Positions 1 to 8,600 of a stretch of DNA of 22,164 nt are shown here, in pieces. Every line of letters begins with the position of its first letter. Position 1 is the stretch's first letter. Source of the stretch: JANYIP01 sp031394045 (GTDB lineage Bacteria > Actinomycetota > Actinomycetes > Prado026); NCBI GenBank assembly GCA_031394045.1, contig JANMWN010000169.1, positions 1 through 22,164 on the forward strand. Direction: 5' to 3'. Below the pieces are notes generated by a model. The model was not told the origin of the DNA and did not search any database. It was given only the letters and a program-made list of their open reading frames with translations. A program made the position numbers and the translations under genes.

Positions 1-53
1 AACCGCTTGCTGCGACGGCCGGCACGGTCGGTTCCGCGGTCGGGTTCGGTCAT
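1..53 (-). CDS. 5' end of an unidentified gene running off the left edge
   Basis: Reading leftward, an ATG at 53-51 opens a frame of 17 codons (MTEPDRGTDRAGRRSKR) before the window ends. A near-perfect Shine-Dalgarno sequence (AGGAGGA, complement of 61-67) sits seven bases upstream, which is why I accept it as a real start despite the short length. The visible residues are polar and basic and lack a signal peptide. They are too few to name a family. The product is unknown. Confidence 0.55.
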   Translation of the reverse strand, partial: MTEPDRGTDRAGRRSKR

Positions 54-204
54 GATCAGATCCTCCTGGACAGGTCGAGGATCCCGTCGGATGTTGTCTG
101 ATTGACCGGCCGATCTCTATCTCTAACTCAAACGCAAACCACGTGTGACTGCGCGCCGTGGCCAGGCAATCACCCTGAGGCAATGACCCAAGCGGGCTAT
201 AGGC

Positions 205-441
205 TTGGCGCCTCCCGCCGAGGATGGGGGCCCGATCAGTACCGCCCCTGTCGGAAGGGATGTACGCGTCTACACCGCTCACAGTGACGTGCTGGTGAAG
301 GACGTGGGGTACCTCTCGATCGTAGACACCTTCGATTCCCAGGGGAACTTCCTGAGCGAGCAGTTGATCGAGCACGGGCCACACCAGTTCGCTGGCGACT
401 TCACGGTGTTCTGCAACGCGATCGCGGCCGCGATCGGGTAG
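205..441 (+). CDS. Small orphan ORF, possibly a gene remnant
   Basis: A 78-residue frame begins at a TTG and ends at TAG 439-441. From about residue 20 the composition looks protein-like, with alternating hydrophobic and polar residues (DVLVKDVGYLSIVDTFD), and it ends in an Ala-rich helix-like tail. No Shine-Dalgarno sequence precedes the TTG, and internal GTG codons near 288 and 309 could serve instead. It may be a short hypothetical protein or the 3' remnant of a longer gene. I do not recognise a family, and coding status is uncertain. Confidence 0.35.
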   Translation: MAPPAEDGGPISTAPVGRDVRVYTAHSDVLVKDVGYLSIVDTFDSQGNFLSEQLIEHGPHQFAGDFTVFCNAIAAAIG

Positions 442-871
442 GTCGCAGATCCCGTGCCCGGGTGGGCCGTTGCGCTCGCCGACCAGATGCCCCCGAGCGC
501 ACACGCGCCGCGTCGACTCTCCAGATGCCCGGCAGATGCGCTGTCATCCTCTCCACGGGGCGCGCCTTGTCTGACGGTGTCGTCACGCTCGATTGACGCC
601 GGTGTCGGGTCGACGCGCGATAACCAGAGTAGGACTACGCGCCTGTGCCGGGTTGTTGTTGATGCCCGCGTGACGCGACCTACCGACGCGGTCGAGATTG
701 TCGGGCAGGGTTGCAGTCAGGACAGCGATCAGCGCAACCGTGACCGCCTCGAGGAGTCAGTCGGTATCGCCTGGCGGGCAAATGGGTGTTGACGAGCTCT
801 TGGTGCGGCTCGGTCACAAGCGTAGCCGTCGCGGTTCGTCCGAGTCGCGCGCGGTTTACATGCGTAGGGCA
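442..871. other. Non-coding stretch with no identifiable gene
   Basis: Frames here are short, of biased composition, and lack ribosome binding sites or recognisable motifs. I see no RNA gene or repeat. It lies between the 3' end of the small ORF and the terminator hairpin of the protease gene. Confidence 0.6.
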
Positions 872-902
872 CGGAGCGCCTCCCAGCTTGGGAGGCGCTC
901 CG
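872..902 (-). terminator. Strong hairpin terminator of the S8 protease gene
   Basis: A perfect 14-bp inverted repeat (872-885 with 889-902) encloses a three-base loop. It starts 40 bases past the stop codon of the minus-strand protease. No T-tract follows on either strand, which is common for actinobacterial hairpin terminators. The structure is symmetric, so it could also stop plus-strand transcripts. Confidence 0.8.
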
Positions 903-942
903 CCGGACTCGTCACTCGGGCCCGAGGGCCGCCGCGCTCCTG

Positions 943-2445
943 CTAGTGGCCGATGGCCGAGAGCGCGTTCACCTGTCCCTTGCCGTAGAACGAGGTGCTG
1001 CCCGGGCCGCCCTGACACACCTGCGGCGCGCCGTTGCTGACCGACGGGAAGAAACTGTAGATGGACAGATCGGCGGGGCAAGCCAACGGATCAGCGGTGT
1101 TCTCGAGCGTTGCCGCAACGGCGCCGCGCGAGGTGACGCCCTGGCTCTCGATCAGGGCGGCCACGCCGGCCACGTGCGGGGATGCCATCGACGTCCCCTG
1201 CGCGTAGCAGTAGGTGGCGCCGCCATTGAAGACGGGCCTGCGGCAATTGCCGATGAGCGAGGCGGGCCACGTGGACAGCACCCGCCCGTTAGGGGCTTCG
1301 GCCGTCCTCTGAAGCACGCTGTCTCCGCCCGGGGCGGTGACGTCCGCCTTGCCGACCCCATAGCTCGAGTAGAACGACTTCAGCTGCAGGTTCCCGTCGG
1401 CGGTGACGCCCACGACGCCTTGTACCTCCACTGGCACGACCGCGCAGTCGTTGTGCACCGTACGGATGATCGGTGTGGTGTCGTCCGGGCTGGTGACGTC
1501 TTGCGTCGGATGTGCGAGGTCGTCCGCCTCGTTGCCCTCGGCCGCCACGACAACTGTGCCATTGCTCTCTGCGAACAAGATGGCCCGTTGCTCCGCGTTC
1601 CAGATGGCGCGTTGCACAGGGTCGTTCTTGCAGTTGAACAGGTACGGGTCGGCGAAGTAGCTGTTGTTGGTCACCGCGATGTGGTGCGTGCCTGCCCACA
1701 TGAACGCGCAGACCACGGCTTCCGGGAAGAAGAACCCGTTGGCGTCGCCGGCCTTGATGGTCGCGATCTTCACGTCGGGAGCTACCCCGACGATGCCGAT
1801 GCCGTTAGCCGCCGCGGCGATGGTTCCGGCGGTGTGCGTGCCGTGCCCGTTGTCGTCGAACCACGCGGAGGGGGTCTGGTTCGGAACGCCGCCAAGACAC
1901 GAGACGCTGCTCGCAAAGTCGACGTTCGGCGCGAGGTCCGGGTGCGTGTAGTCGGTCCCAGTGTCGATGTCCCCGACCAGGACCGACGGGCTTCCACCGG
2001 TGACGGCGTGCGCTTCAGGCGTCTTGATCTGACGCATGTCCCACTGGAGCGGGGTAAGGGGGTCGGACGTGGAGGCGGGCGCGTCAATGGCCACGGGCGC
2101 GTCGTTGCCCTCGCCGCGGACGGTCCCGTCACTCACCTGCGTGGCGAAGCCAGCTGTGAGCGCGACACCCTGGATCTTCGTGTTCCTCATCATGCTGTCG
2201 CGGAACAACGAGCTGGCGGACCGCGCGATCAACACACCGATCTGCGGGAAGCTGTAGACGACCGCCCCTCCCGCCGCCTTGATGGACGATGCGGTGTTCA
2301 TCGGCAACGACTGAGCCTTGTAGACCACTAGGTAGGTCTGGGTGGTGGCGTTGTCGGCGGCATGCGCCGCCGGCACGCCGAGGAACGCGAGCCCCGCGAC
2401 CGCGGCCAGCGCAACCGTACGGCGTACCTTCTGGAGACCGGTCAT
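943..2445 (-). CDS. Secreted S8 family (subtilisin-like) serine protease
   Basis: This 500-residue exported serine endopeptidase starts at the ATG preceding MTGLQKVRRT. That start is preceded by an AGAAGG-type ribosome site and gives a clean signal peptide (basic n-region, hydrophobic core, AHA cleavage near residue 29). An upstream in-frame start would add 32 basic residues before the signal and is rejected. Residues about 35-90 look like an inhibitor I9-type propeptide. The catalytic triad is complete: Asp161 in DIDTGTDYTHPD, His201 in NGHGTHTAGT and Ser419 in GTSMASPHVAG, with the oxyanion Asn305 in AAEGNE. Five or more Cys in the mature part suggest disulfides. There is no wall anchor, so it is probably released. 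It is a single-gene unit ending at the hairpin at 872-902. Substrate is unknown. Confidence 0.95.
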   Translation of the reverse strand: MTGLQKVRRTVALAAVAGLAFLGVPAAHAADNATTQTYLVVYKAQSLPMNTASSIKAAGGAVVYSFPQIGVLIARSASSLFRDSMMRNTKIQGVALTAGFATQVSDGTVRGEGNDAPVAIDAPASTSDPLTPLQWDMRQIKTPEAHAVTGGSPSVLVGDIDTGTDYTHPDLAPNVDFASSVSCLGGVPNQTPSAWFDDNGHGTHTAGTIAAAANGIGIVGVAPDVKIATIKAGDANGFFFPEAVVCAFMWAGTHHIAVTNNSYFADPYLFNCKNDPVQRAIWNAEQRAILFAESNGTVVVAAEGNEADDLAHPTQDVTSPDDTTPIIRTVHNDCAVVPVEVQGVVGVTADGNLQLKSFYSSYGVGKADVTAPGGDSVLQRTAEAPNGRVLSTWPASLIGNCRRPVFNGGATYCYAQGTSMASPHVAGVAALIESQGVTSRGAVAATLENTADPLACPADLSIYSFFPSVSNGAPQVCQGGPGSTSFYGKGQVNALSAIGH

Positions 2446-2653
2446 TGGCTCACCCTTCTGGCGTGCGGATCGGTGGCGTTGAGCGTGTGGCCGCAGGCTA
2501 GACCTGTCCGGGCGAGGTGCCAAGACCCCGCGTTGACTCACCAGAAACCTCCGCGTGAGTGGGTACGTTGCCTCATCTGAGAACCTCCGCCTGCGGCGTG
2601 TCGTCGGCTGGTGGGGTGGGGTGCTGGCTTACGCCCGATGGATGGGTCTTTCG

Positions 2654-2890
2654 ATGAGTCAGCGGCAGGCTGTTACCCGGGCGAAGGCGGTCGCGTATGC
2701 GCGTGCCGACCGCGCCCGTAAGTCCCAGATCCTTGATGAGCTCGTCGAGCTGACGGGGTGGCATCGGGACTGGGCGCGGGCGGCGCTGCGCCAGGGGTTG
2801 ACGTTGAAGGTGGCCAGACCGCGGGCGCCGCGGACCCCGAAGTACTCCCCGCGGGTGGTCGCGGCGCTGGTGGTCTGCTGGGCGGTTCTG
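2654..2890 (+). pseudogene. Truncated transposase/integrase, N-terminal helix-turn-helix part only
   Basis: From the ATG at 2654 the frame reads MSQRQAVTRAKAVAYARADR, then a stretch with ILDELVELTGWHRDWARAAL. This resembles the N-terminal DNA-binding part of actinobacterial rve-type insertion-sequence integrases. The resemblance ends after CWAVL near 2890, exactly where a GC-rich hairpin begins; the catalytic DDE domain of about 300 residues is absent. The frame continues to 2974 with unrelated sequence. No matching terminal inverted repeats were found nearby, so this is a relic rather than a complete element. The assignment rests on recalled family resemblance; the exact IS family is uncertain. 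Confidence 0.6.
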
Positions 2891-2928
2891 CTCGGCGCCC
2901 CGCCCCTATGGACGGGTGGGGCGCCGAG
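2891..2928 (+). terminator. Strong GC-rich hairpin, probable terminator
   Basis: Arms 2891-2905 and 2914-2928 pair over 15 positions with an eight-base loop. The single non-Watson-Crick pair (G2902 with T2917) becomes a G-U pair in plus-strand RNA, so plus strand is the likely sense. It abuts the end of transposase similarity, suggesting it arrived with the DNA that truncated that gene. Confidence 0.65.
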
Positions 2929-3412
2929 ACGTACTCCTACTCGCTGTCCAGTGGCAGCAGACAGCCTGCCCTGAACGACCGGGGGTGGTCACCCAGGGTC
3001 GTGCGTGCGCCGAGAGATCACCGCCTGGACAAGCCACGCGGAGGTGCCGATCTGTGATCCTCGCGAAAGACGTGCCATCCCGCATTCGGTGCGCCCGGGA
3101 TCAGTCACAATGGGCAGATTGAAACGGGGGAAGCACCCGAAAGGCGAGCGGTCCGCAGGCCGCTTCTGGTCCTGCGAAGTCGCCGTGCAGCGTGGTCGGC
3201 TGGGACCCCGGCTACCCCGCGTAGTCGTGCGGGGCCAGGTCACTTCCTGTCAGCGATTGCCGCGGCGACGCGGCGCTTACCGTTCACCCAGCTGGGGGGT
3301 TGTGGGCCAACTCGAACGGGTCTAGCGTCCGGCCATCAGCCTCGGCGCGCCTGCGCCAGGGCAGGCCGCGGGTCCTGACCAATCAGGGGCCGCAGTTTCT
3401 GGAGGTGGGGTC
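2929..3412 (+). promoter_or_regulatory. Long gene-free leader with several possible hairpins upstream of the DUF11 gene
   Basis: No convincing ORF lies here. Between 3144 and 3270 several helices can be drawn in succession: GCGA/TCGC (3144-3147 with 3180-3183) enclosing CGCAGG/CCTGCG (3154-3159 with 3171-3176); GGTC/GACC (3194-3197 with 3204-3207); CCCCGC/GCGGGG (3215-3220 with 3229-3234). A weak -10-like CACAAT lies at about 3105. If transcription starts there, the 1420-residue gene has a leader of roughly 300 bases. Whether it is a riboswitch, a thermosensor or chance GC-rich pairing cannot be decided by eye. Confidence 0.35.
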
Positions 3413-6400
3413 ATGCGACCCGTCCAGCTACGGTCTCGTCGGCTCCACCGCGGAGTGTCACGGATCGCGGCGCCTCTACTGGTGGCCGCAGCAGTGCCGC
3501 TTGCGGTGATGGGTTCGTCGGTGCCCGCGTCGGCGTTCACCGCGCCGTCGGCGGTTTCTGACATCAGCCCCAATTCGCTGTCGTCGGGCACATTGTTCGG
3601 TGGACGCGTCCAGCAGTTCGCGGTGAACCCGGTGAACTCGAACATCGTGTTGGCTGCGATCGAGCTGGGGGGGGTGTGGCGGAGCACCGACGCCGGCGCG
3701 CACTGGACCCACGTGGATTCACTTCCGCTGACGGCCACGAACGATGTGAAGTTCGCGCCGGGCGACGCCAGCCTGGTCATCGCAACTGGCGCCTGGGACG
3801 GGGCGACGTCTGCGTCCGGTGGTGAGCTGTACCGCAGCACCGACGGCGGGGCCACCTGGACGCGCACCACAAACCCGTCCTGCTCGCTGTTCCCGACCCG
3901 CAGCAAGACGATGAACCGGATCTCATTCGGCGCCGGCTCGCCGGGCTCGATCCCGATCTTCGTCGGTGGTGACTGCGGGGTGTTGAAGAGCACCAACTCC
4001 GGGCAGACCTGGACCGAGCTGACTCCCGACCCCGCAGTGGGCCAGACGTTCTCGGATGTGAAGGTGCGCGGCACCGGGCCGAACTTCACCGTCGACACCT
4101 GCGGGATCGAGGGGTTCTTCCGCTCCACCACCGGCGGCACTAACTGGACCGCGACGGACACGGCGGGCACGAACCCGATCCGTGGTGGCGCTGGCGGCGG
4201 CTACCTGCCGTGCTGGATCGATACGTCGCCGACGAACGCCAACGTCGTGTTCCTGACCAGCCCCATCCGCACACCGTCACCGGTCGACGGCATCAACGAG
4301 ACCCAGATCCAGGAGAGCGACAACGGCGGCGCTTCGGGCTCCTGGGTGAACCTGACCGGGTCGCAGGACGGCAACGGCCGAGCCCCCGCGGTCATCACCA
4401 AACCAGCGTTCGATGGGAACGCAAACCACTTCGAGTTGTTCTACGCAACCGACAGTCGTTTCCTGCACCAGACCTGTGACTACACCAACCTGCCCGGGAC
4501 CACCGCCTGCACCCCCGGTAACGGCAACAACGGCGGATCGTTCACGGTGTACGACAACAGCATCGGGGCCGTCCACAACGCGCCGGACGCCTCCGACATT
4601 GCATTCGACGGCACCGGATGCCCGTTCCTTGAGGGCGGCGACGGAGGGGTGTTCTCGACCACGGCCGGGTGCGGCAGCTTCTCTCCCGCGTTCACCCAGG
4701 CCAACGTCGGCCTGCACGGGCTGCAGAGCAGCGGTATGGCCGGCACGGTCTACGCCGGCTACACCGACCTGTTCTACGGAACCCAGGACAACGGCCTGTT
4801 CAACACCCACGACACCGGCACCACCTGGCACAACGGGGGACCGGACGTGTACGGGGTGCTGGCTGACCACAACGGCCCACCTTCCAGGGTCGCATGGGCT
4901 ACCTGCTGTGGGACAGGAGGCGGCGCGGTGACGGGAACGATCAACGTGGCCAACGACGACCTCAGCGGCGCGGGAACCCTGAACCCGCCGCCGGGTGGCG
5001 TGGTCGCATTCTCGAACATCGAGACCCAGGGCGCCCAGTTCGGCAACCAGCGCTACGCCCTCTTCGCCCAGCCCTCCCCCCCGAGCGGCCCGTGGCAGGT
5101 CTACGTGACCACAAACGAGGGCGGAACCTGGACCCAGATGGGCCCGAACCTGGGTGGATCGCCGATCCAGATGGTCGCCTCCGGCCCCCCTGCCAACCCG
5201 ACGTTCTACCTGCTGCTGAACAACGGCGGCAACAAGCTGTACCGGCTCTCAGGACCGCTCAACGGGACGGCGACGCTGACCCAGGTCGGCACCGCGCTGA
5301 ACACGCCCGCGCTCATCTCGGCGAAGCCCGACGATCCCCTGCGAGTGTGGACTGTCGACATCGGCGACGGCACGCCCGCGAACCCCACCGCGATCGAGTC
5401 CAGCATCAACGGGGGCGCCAGCTTCACCCCAGACGCAGCCTTGAAGAACCTTGTCACCGGCGGCGGGACATACAGCCTGAACGCCGCCGGCGGCTCCTTC
5501 GTTACCGCGCTCAGCCTCGACGCCAACAGCAATGAGGTCATGGTCGGCACGGTCGACAACGGCAGTTACGCCTCCAACAACGGCGGGGCGTCGTGGGCGT
5601 TCCTGCCCGGGTCCGGGCAGATCTCCCGGCCGACGAACTATTTCTTCGACGAGACCCGCGGCGCCGCGTACACCAGCAGCGCCGGACGTGGCATCTGGAA
5701 GATCCTACTGCCGCACTCGGACCTGTCGGTCACCAAGACGCACACCCCCGAACCAGCGATCGCCGGGCAGACGCTGACCTGGCACATCACGGTGAAGAAC
5801 AACGGCCCGGACGCCGCCCCGGCCGTGCAGTTCACCGACCAGCTGCCACCCGGGGACACCTACCTCGCCGACTCGCTGAACCCGCCCGGCTCGTGCACCC
5901 CGGGCGCGCCAGGCGTGGCCGGTCAGACGGTGAACTGCAGCCTGGGCGACCTGAACAACGGCCAGTCGGTCAGCTTCGACATCCAGACCCTGGTCGCCAA
6001 GGGCCTCGTGGCCTCCGCCGGAGGGCCGACCACGTTGACCGACACGGCCACCGCCTCGTCGCCCACGATCATCGACACCAACCCGGCGAACGACACCGCC
6101 ACCGACACCGCCATCGTCGACGACTCCGCCGACCTGGCAGTCACGAAGATCTGCAAGCCGGACACCACCATCCAGGCCGGGCAGCCGATCAACTGCACCG
6201 TCTACGTGGACAACAACGGGCCCTCTGATGCTCGCGCGGTGGTGCTCACCGACACCATTCAGAGCAACCCCAGCGTGCCCATCACGGTCACCGGGTTCCC
6301 GGGCAGCTGTGCACTGGCTCCGATCACCGGCGGACAGAAGCTGACCTGCGCCTTGGGAACGGTGACAGCGGCCACGACGACCGACCCCGGGCGTACCACC

Positions 6401-7675
6401 GTCAGCTACAGCGTCAGCGCGGCCGATGCGACCGACATGAACAACCTGGCCAGCGTCAGATCTGACACGCCTGACCCGAACTACTCAAACAACCAGTCCG
6501 AGGTGTCACTCACGGTCACCGCGACTGCGGACGTCCAGATCGTCGCGACATCGACGCCGGCTTCGGTCACCGCTGGGACGGACATGACGTACGTCCTGAC
6601 CGTGACCAACAACGGCCCGTCGCCGGCGCACAACGTCGCAGTCGCGGACACCCTGCCCGCAGGCGTCACCGCTACGAGCGCGGCCCTGAGCAACGGCGGC
6701 ACCTGCACCCTCGGCATCCCGGGGAACCCGCTGGCGCCCACCACTTGCTCGATCGGCAACCTGGCCACCGCCACACCAGTGACGATGACCCTCGTGGTCC
6801 ATGTGCTGCCCGACACCACTGGCACCCTGGCGAACAGTGCCCGCGTCAGCGCCGACACCTTCGACCCGCAGACGGCGAACAACCTCGCCAACGGCACCAC
6901 CGCGGTGAGCGCCAGCGCCGATCTCGCGGCCACGATGGTGGCCTCACCGAACCCTGTCCTGGCAGGCACGACCCTGACCTTCCGCACCAACGTCACCAAC
7001 AACGGTCCGTCGGTCGCGGCGGCGACCCAGCTTGGTCAGGATCTGCCGCCGGGCGTCAGCTTCACCGGGTATCACCTGGTCGGCGGCGGCGGGTCGTGCG
7101 CGCTGCTGACCGCCAGCCACGTCGGGTGCTCACTGGGAATCCTGGGGCTCGGCCAGACCACCCAGGTGTTCGTCGACGTCGTGGTGGCGCCGTCCGTCCC
7201 CAAGGCGACGGTGCTGACCTCGACGGCAACGGCGTCCTCGACGGCTACCGACCCGGCACCCGGCAACAACGGGGCTTCGGCGTCCTCCACCGTCGACACC
7301 AGCGCCGACCTGGCGATCGTCAACACCTCCGACGCCGCGTTGTACCACCCATCGACCGTCATTCACTACACCATCACCGTCACGAACACGGGCCCCTCCG
7401 ACGCGCAGAACGTCGTCGTGACCGACCAGCTGCCGGTCGGGAAGAAGATCGCGACGTACGTCTCGAACAACGTCGGCTGCCCGCCGCCGAATGCGAGCAA
7501 CCTGTTCACCTGCTTGCTGGGCACGATCGCGGCCGGTGGCTCGAAGACGTTCCAGCTCAACGTGTACATCACCGGGAACAAAGGGCTGATCACAACCACC
7601 GCCAAGGTCACGTCAACCACGTTCGACCCGAACTTGGGGAACAACACCTCTGTGCGCAACGTCACAGTGAAGTGA
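3413..7675 (+). CDS. Large exported Asp-box (BNR-like) propeller protein with five DUF11 repeats
   Basis: This 1420-residue exported protein starts at an ATG seven bases after GGAGG (3401-3405). A signal peptide (basic n-region, hydrophobic residues 19-33, ASA cleavage near 41) is followed by a region to about residue 765 rich in Asp-box motifs: STDAGAHW (about 90), STDGGATW (142), STNSGQTW (193), STTGGTNW (237), HDTGTTW (466), TNEGGTW (567) and NNGGASW (722). This is typical of sialidase/sortilin-like beta-propellers. Five DUF11 immunoglobulin-like repeats then begin near residues 769, 906, 1040, 1170 and 1299, each with a VxNNGPS-type core (VTNTGPS in the last) and a spacing of about 130 residues. 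No catalytic sialidase residues, LPXTG or membrane anchor were recognised. A surface or extracellular structural or adhesive role is inferred. The stop overlaps the next gene's start. Confidence 0.92.
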   Translation: MRPVQLRSRRLHRGVSRIAAPLLVAAAVPLAVMGSSVPASAFTAPSAVSDISPNSLSSGTLFGGRVQQFAVNPVNSNIVLAAIELGGVWRSTDAGAHWTHVDSLPLTATNDVKFAPGDASLVIATGAWDGATSASGGELYRSTDGGATWTRTTNPSCSLFPTRSKTMNRISFGAGSPGSIPIFVGGDCGVLKSTNSGQTWTELTPDPAVGQTFSDVKVRGTGPNFTVDTCGIEGFFRSTTGGTNWTATDTAGTNPIRGGAGGGYLPCWIDTSPTNANVVFLTSPIRTPSPVDGINETQIQESDNGGASGSWVNLTGSQDGNGRAPAVITKPAFDGNANHFELFYATDSRFLHQTCDYTNLPGTTACTPGNGNNGGSFTVYDNSIGAVHNAPDASDIAFDGTGCPFLEGGDGGVFSTTAGCGSFSPAFTQANVGLHGLQSSGMAGTVYAGYTDLFYGTQDNGLFNTHDTGTTWHNGGPDVYGVLADHNGPPSRVAWATCCGTGGGAVTGTINVANDDLSGAGTLNPPPGGVVAFSNIETQGAQFGNQRYALFAQPSPPSGPWQVYVTTNEGGTWTQMGPNLGGSPIQMVASGPPANPTFYLLLNNGGNKLYRLSGPLNGTATLTQVGTALNTPALISAKPDDPLRVWTVDIGDGTPANPTAIESSINGGASFTPDAALKNLVTGGGTYSLNAAGGSFVTALSLDANSNEVMVGTVDNGSYASNNGGASWAFLPGSGQISRPTNYFFDETRGAAYTSSAGRGIWKILLPHSDLSVTKTHTPEPAIAGQTLTWHITVKNNGPDAAPAVQFTDQLPPGDTYLADSLNPPGSCTPGAPGVAGQTVNCSLGDLNNGQSVSFDIQTLVAKGLVASAGGPTTLTDTATASSPTIIDTNPANDTATDTAIVDDSADLAVTKICKPDTTIQAGQPINCTVYVDNNGPSDARAVVLTDTIQSNPSVPITVTGFPGSCALAPITGGQKLTCALGTVTAATTTDPGRTTVSYSVSAADATDMNNLASVRSDTPDPNYSNNQSEVSLTVTATADVQIVATSTPASVTAGTDMTYVLTVTNNGPSPAHNVAVADTLPAGVTATSAALSNGGTCTLGIPGNPLAPTTCSIGNLATATPVTMTLVVHVLPDTTGTLANSARVSADTFDPQTANNLANGTTAVSASADLAATMVASPNPVLAGTTLTFRTNVTNNGPSVAAATQLGQDLPPGVSFTGYHLVGGGGSCALLTASHVGCSLGILGLGQTTQVFVDVVVAPSVPKATVLTSTATASSTATDPAPGNNGASASSTVDTSADLAIVNTSDAALYHPSTVIHYTITVTNTGPSDAQNVVVTDQLPVGKKIATYVSNNVGCPPPNASNLFTCLLGTIAAGGSKTFQLNVYITGNKGLITTTAKVTSTTFDPNLGNNTSVRNVTVK

Positions 7676-8367
7676 GCCGGACGGCACGTGCTGGTGCGGC
7701 GGCGCTGCTGAGGGTCGGCTCGAACGGGGTCCTGGTGTGCGTGCTCATGGCCTTGTGGGCCAGTCCGGCCGCGGCGACGACGACGCCCAGCATTCAGGTG
7801 TACCCGGCGTACGGGCCGCCGGGCACGGTCGTGCAGGTGACAGGGCAGGGATTCTGCCCCCCGCCGTGTGGGTCCGTCACCGTGTACGTCGGAACCGAAC
7901 AGGTCGCCCTCGATGTGCAGGTGTCGACCGCCGGCCGGTTCATCCGTAACGTCGAGATCCCCGGCAGCGTGCGCCCCGGAACGGTCCCCCTGTCAGCCCG
8001 CCAGGTCGACGAGCACGGCGCCTCACGCCAAGGATCAGGATCCTTCTCGGTCACCGTTGGGTTGCCGCCCCCGACCCGGCTCCCGCTGCCGACCGGGTCG
8101 CCACCCGTCCAGCCCGTCCCCGGATTCTCACCGAGCACCGCCTCTGTAACGCCAACTCCGAGCCCGTCCGCCTCAGCCGGGACAACATCACCTTCCCCGT
8201 CCCTGACGAACGTGCCGCCGGTCCCGACCCAGACACCGCAAGCCACGTCCTCGGCGTCATCAGCCAGCTCGGGCGGGCTGTCCCCTTGGTGGTGGGTCGC
8301 CCTGGCGGCGGTAGCAGTCGCAGCCCTTACAGCGCTCTGGCTTCGTCAGCGACGACTGCGAAGCTAG
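7672..8367 (+). CDS. Small exported protein with Ig/TIG-like domain, Pro/Ser/Thr stalk and C-terminal membrane anchor
   Basis: The 231-residue frame begins at a GTG that overlaps the stop codon of the DUF11 gene (sequence GTGA), so translational coupling is likely; no Shine-Dalgarno sequence of its own is visible. Residues 1-35 form a signal peptide ending SPAAA. Residues 38-125 (IQVYPAYGPPGTVVQVTGQG onward) resemble an IPT/TIG-like fold, with Cys pairs in FCPPPCG. A Pro/Ser/Thr-rich stalk spans about 130-200. A C-terminal membrane helix (about 206-224) is followed by RQRRLRS, giving a cell-surface protein with a short basic cytoplasmic tail. It may tether or partner the 1420-residue protein, which has no anchor itself. 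This is inferred from the overlap only. No enzyme motif is present. Confidence 0.85.
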   Translation: MSRTARAGAAALLRVGSNGVLVCVLMALWASPAAATTTPSIQVYPAYGPPGTVVQVTGQGFCPPPCGSVTVYVGTEQVALDVQVSTAGRFIRNVEIPGSVRPGTVPLSARQVDEHGASRQGSGSFSVTVGLPPPTRLPLPTGSPPVQPVPGFSPSTASVTPTPSPSASAGTTSPSPSLTNVPPVPTQTPQATSSASSASSGGLSPWWWVALAAVAVAALTALWLRQRRLRS

Positions 8368-8410
8368 GCCAAGCGACTCCACAAGATCATACGATGGCCC
8401 CGAAAGCTCG

Positions 8411-8434
8411 CCGCCGCACCGCCGCACCGCCGCA
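8411..8434. repeat. Three tandem copies of an 8-bp unit
   Basis: CCGCCGCA is repeated three times without mismatch, 43 bases past the anchored-protein gene. It is probably a slippage microsatellite. The rest of 8368-8600 holds no gene I can support. Confidence 0.8.
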
Positions 8435-8600
8435 TTAGGAAGCTGGCGGGCCGACGCCTCGTTCGAAAGCCAACCGACACCGGCAGCAGGCCCATCAAGG
8501 GACAACCAGCCAGGTACCCCCGGACGCAACGAGCACAAGCTCAACGCCCGCCAGAGCTCCCCATCAGGTACTTGGGTGCTTCTGGGGTGGTAGGACCGAG

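Noticed and set aside
946..2331. Plus-strand 461-codon ORF
   Set aside because: Antisense shadow of the S8 protease, rich in Arg/Val/Gly and without motifs.
3120..3300. Possible c-di-GMP-I or c-di-AMP (ydaO) riboswitch
   Set aside because: The conserved cores (GCAAACC, ACGCAAAGCC; GTCAGCTAACC) are not present intact, so I list it only as a leader with possible hairpins.
6745..7671. Upstream extension of the anchored-protein frame
   Set aside because: This part is an out-of-frame shadow of the DUF11 repeats. The true start is the GTG at 7672, followed by a signal peptide.
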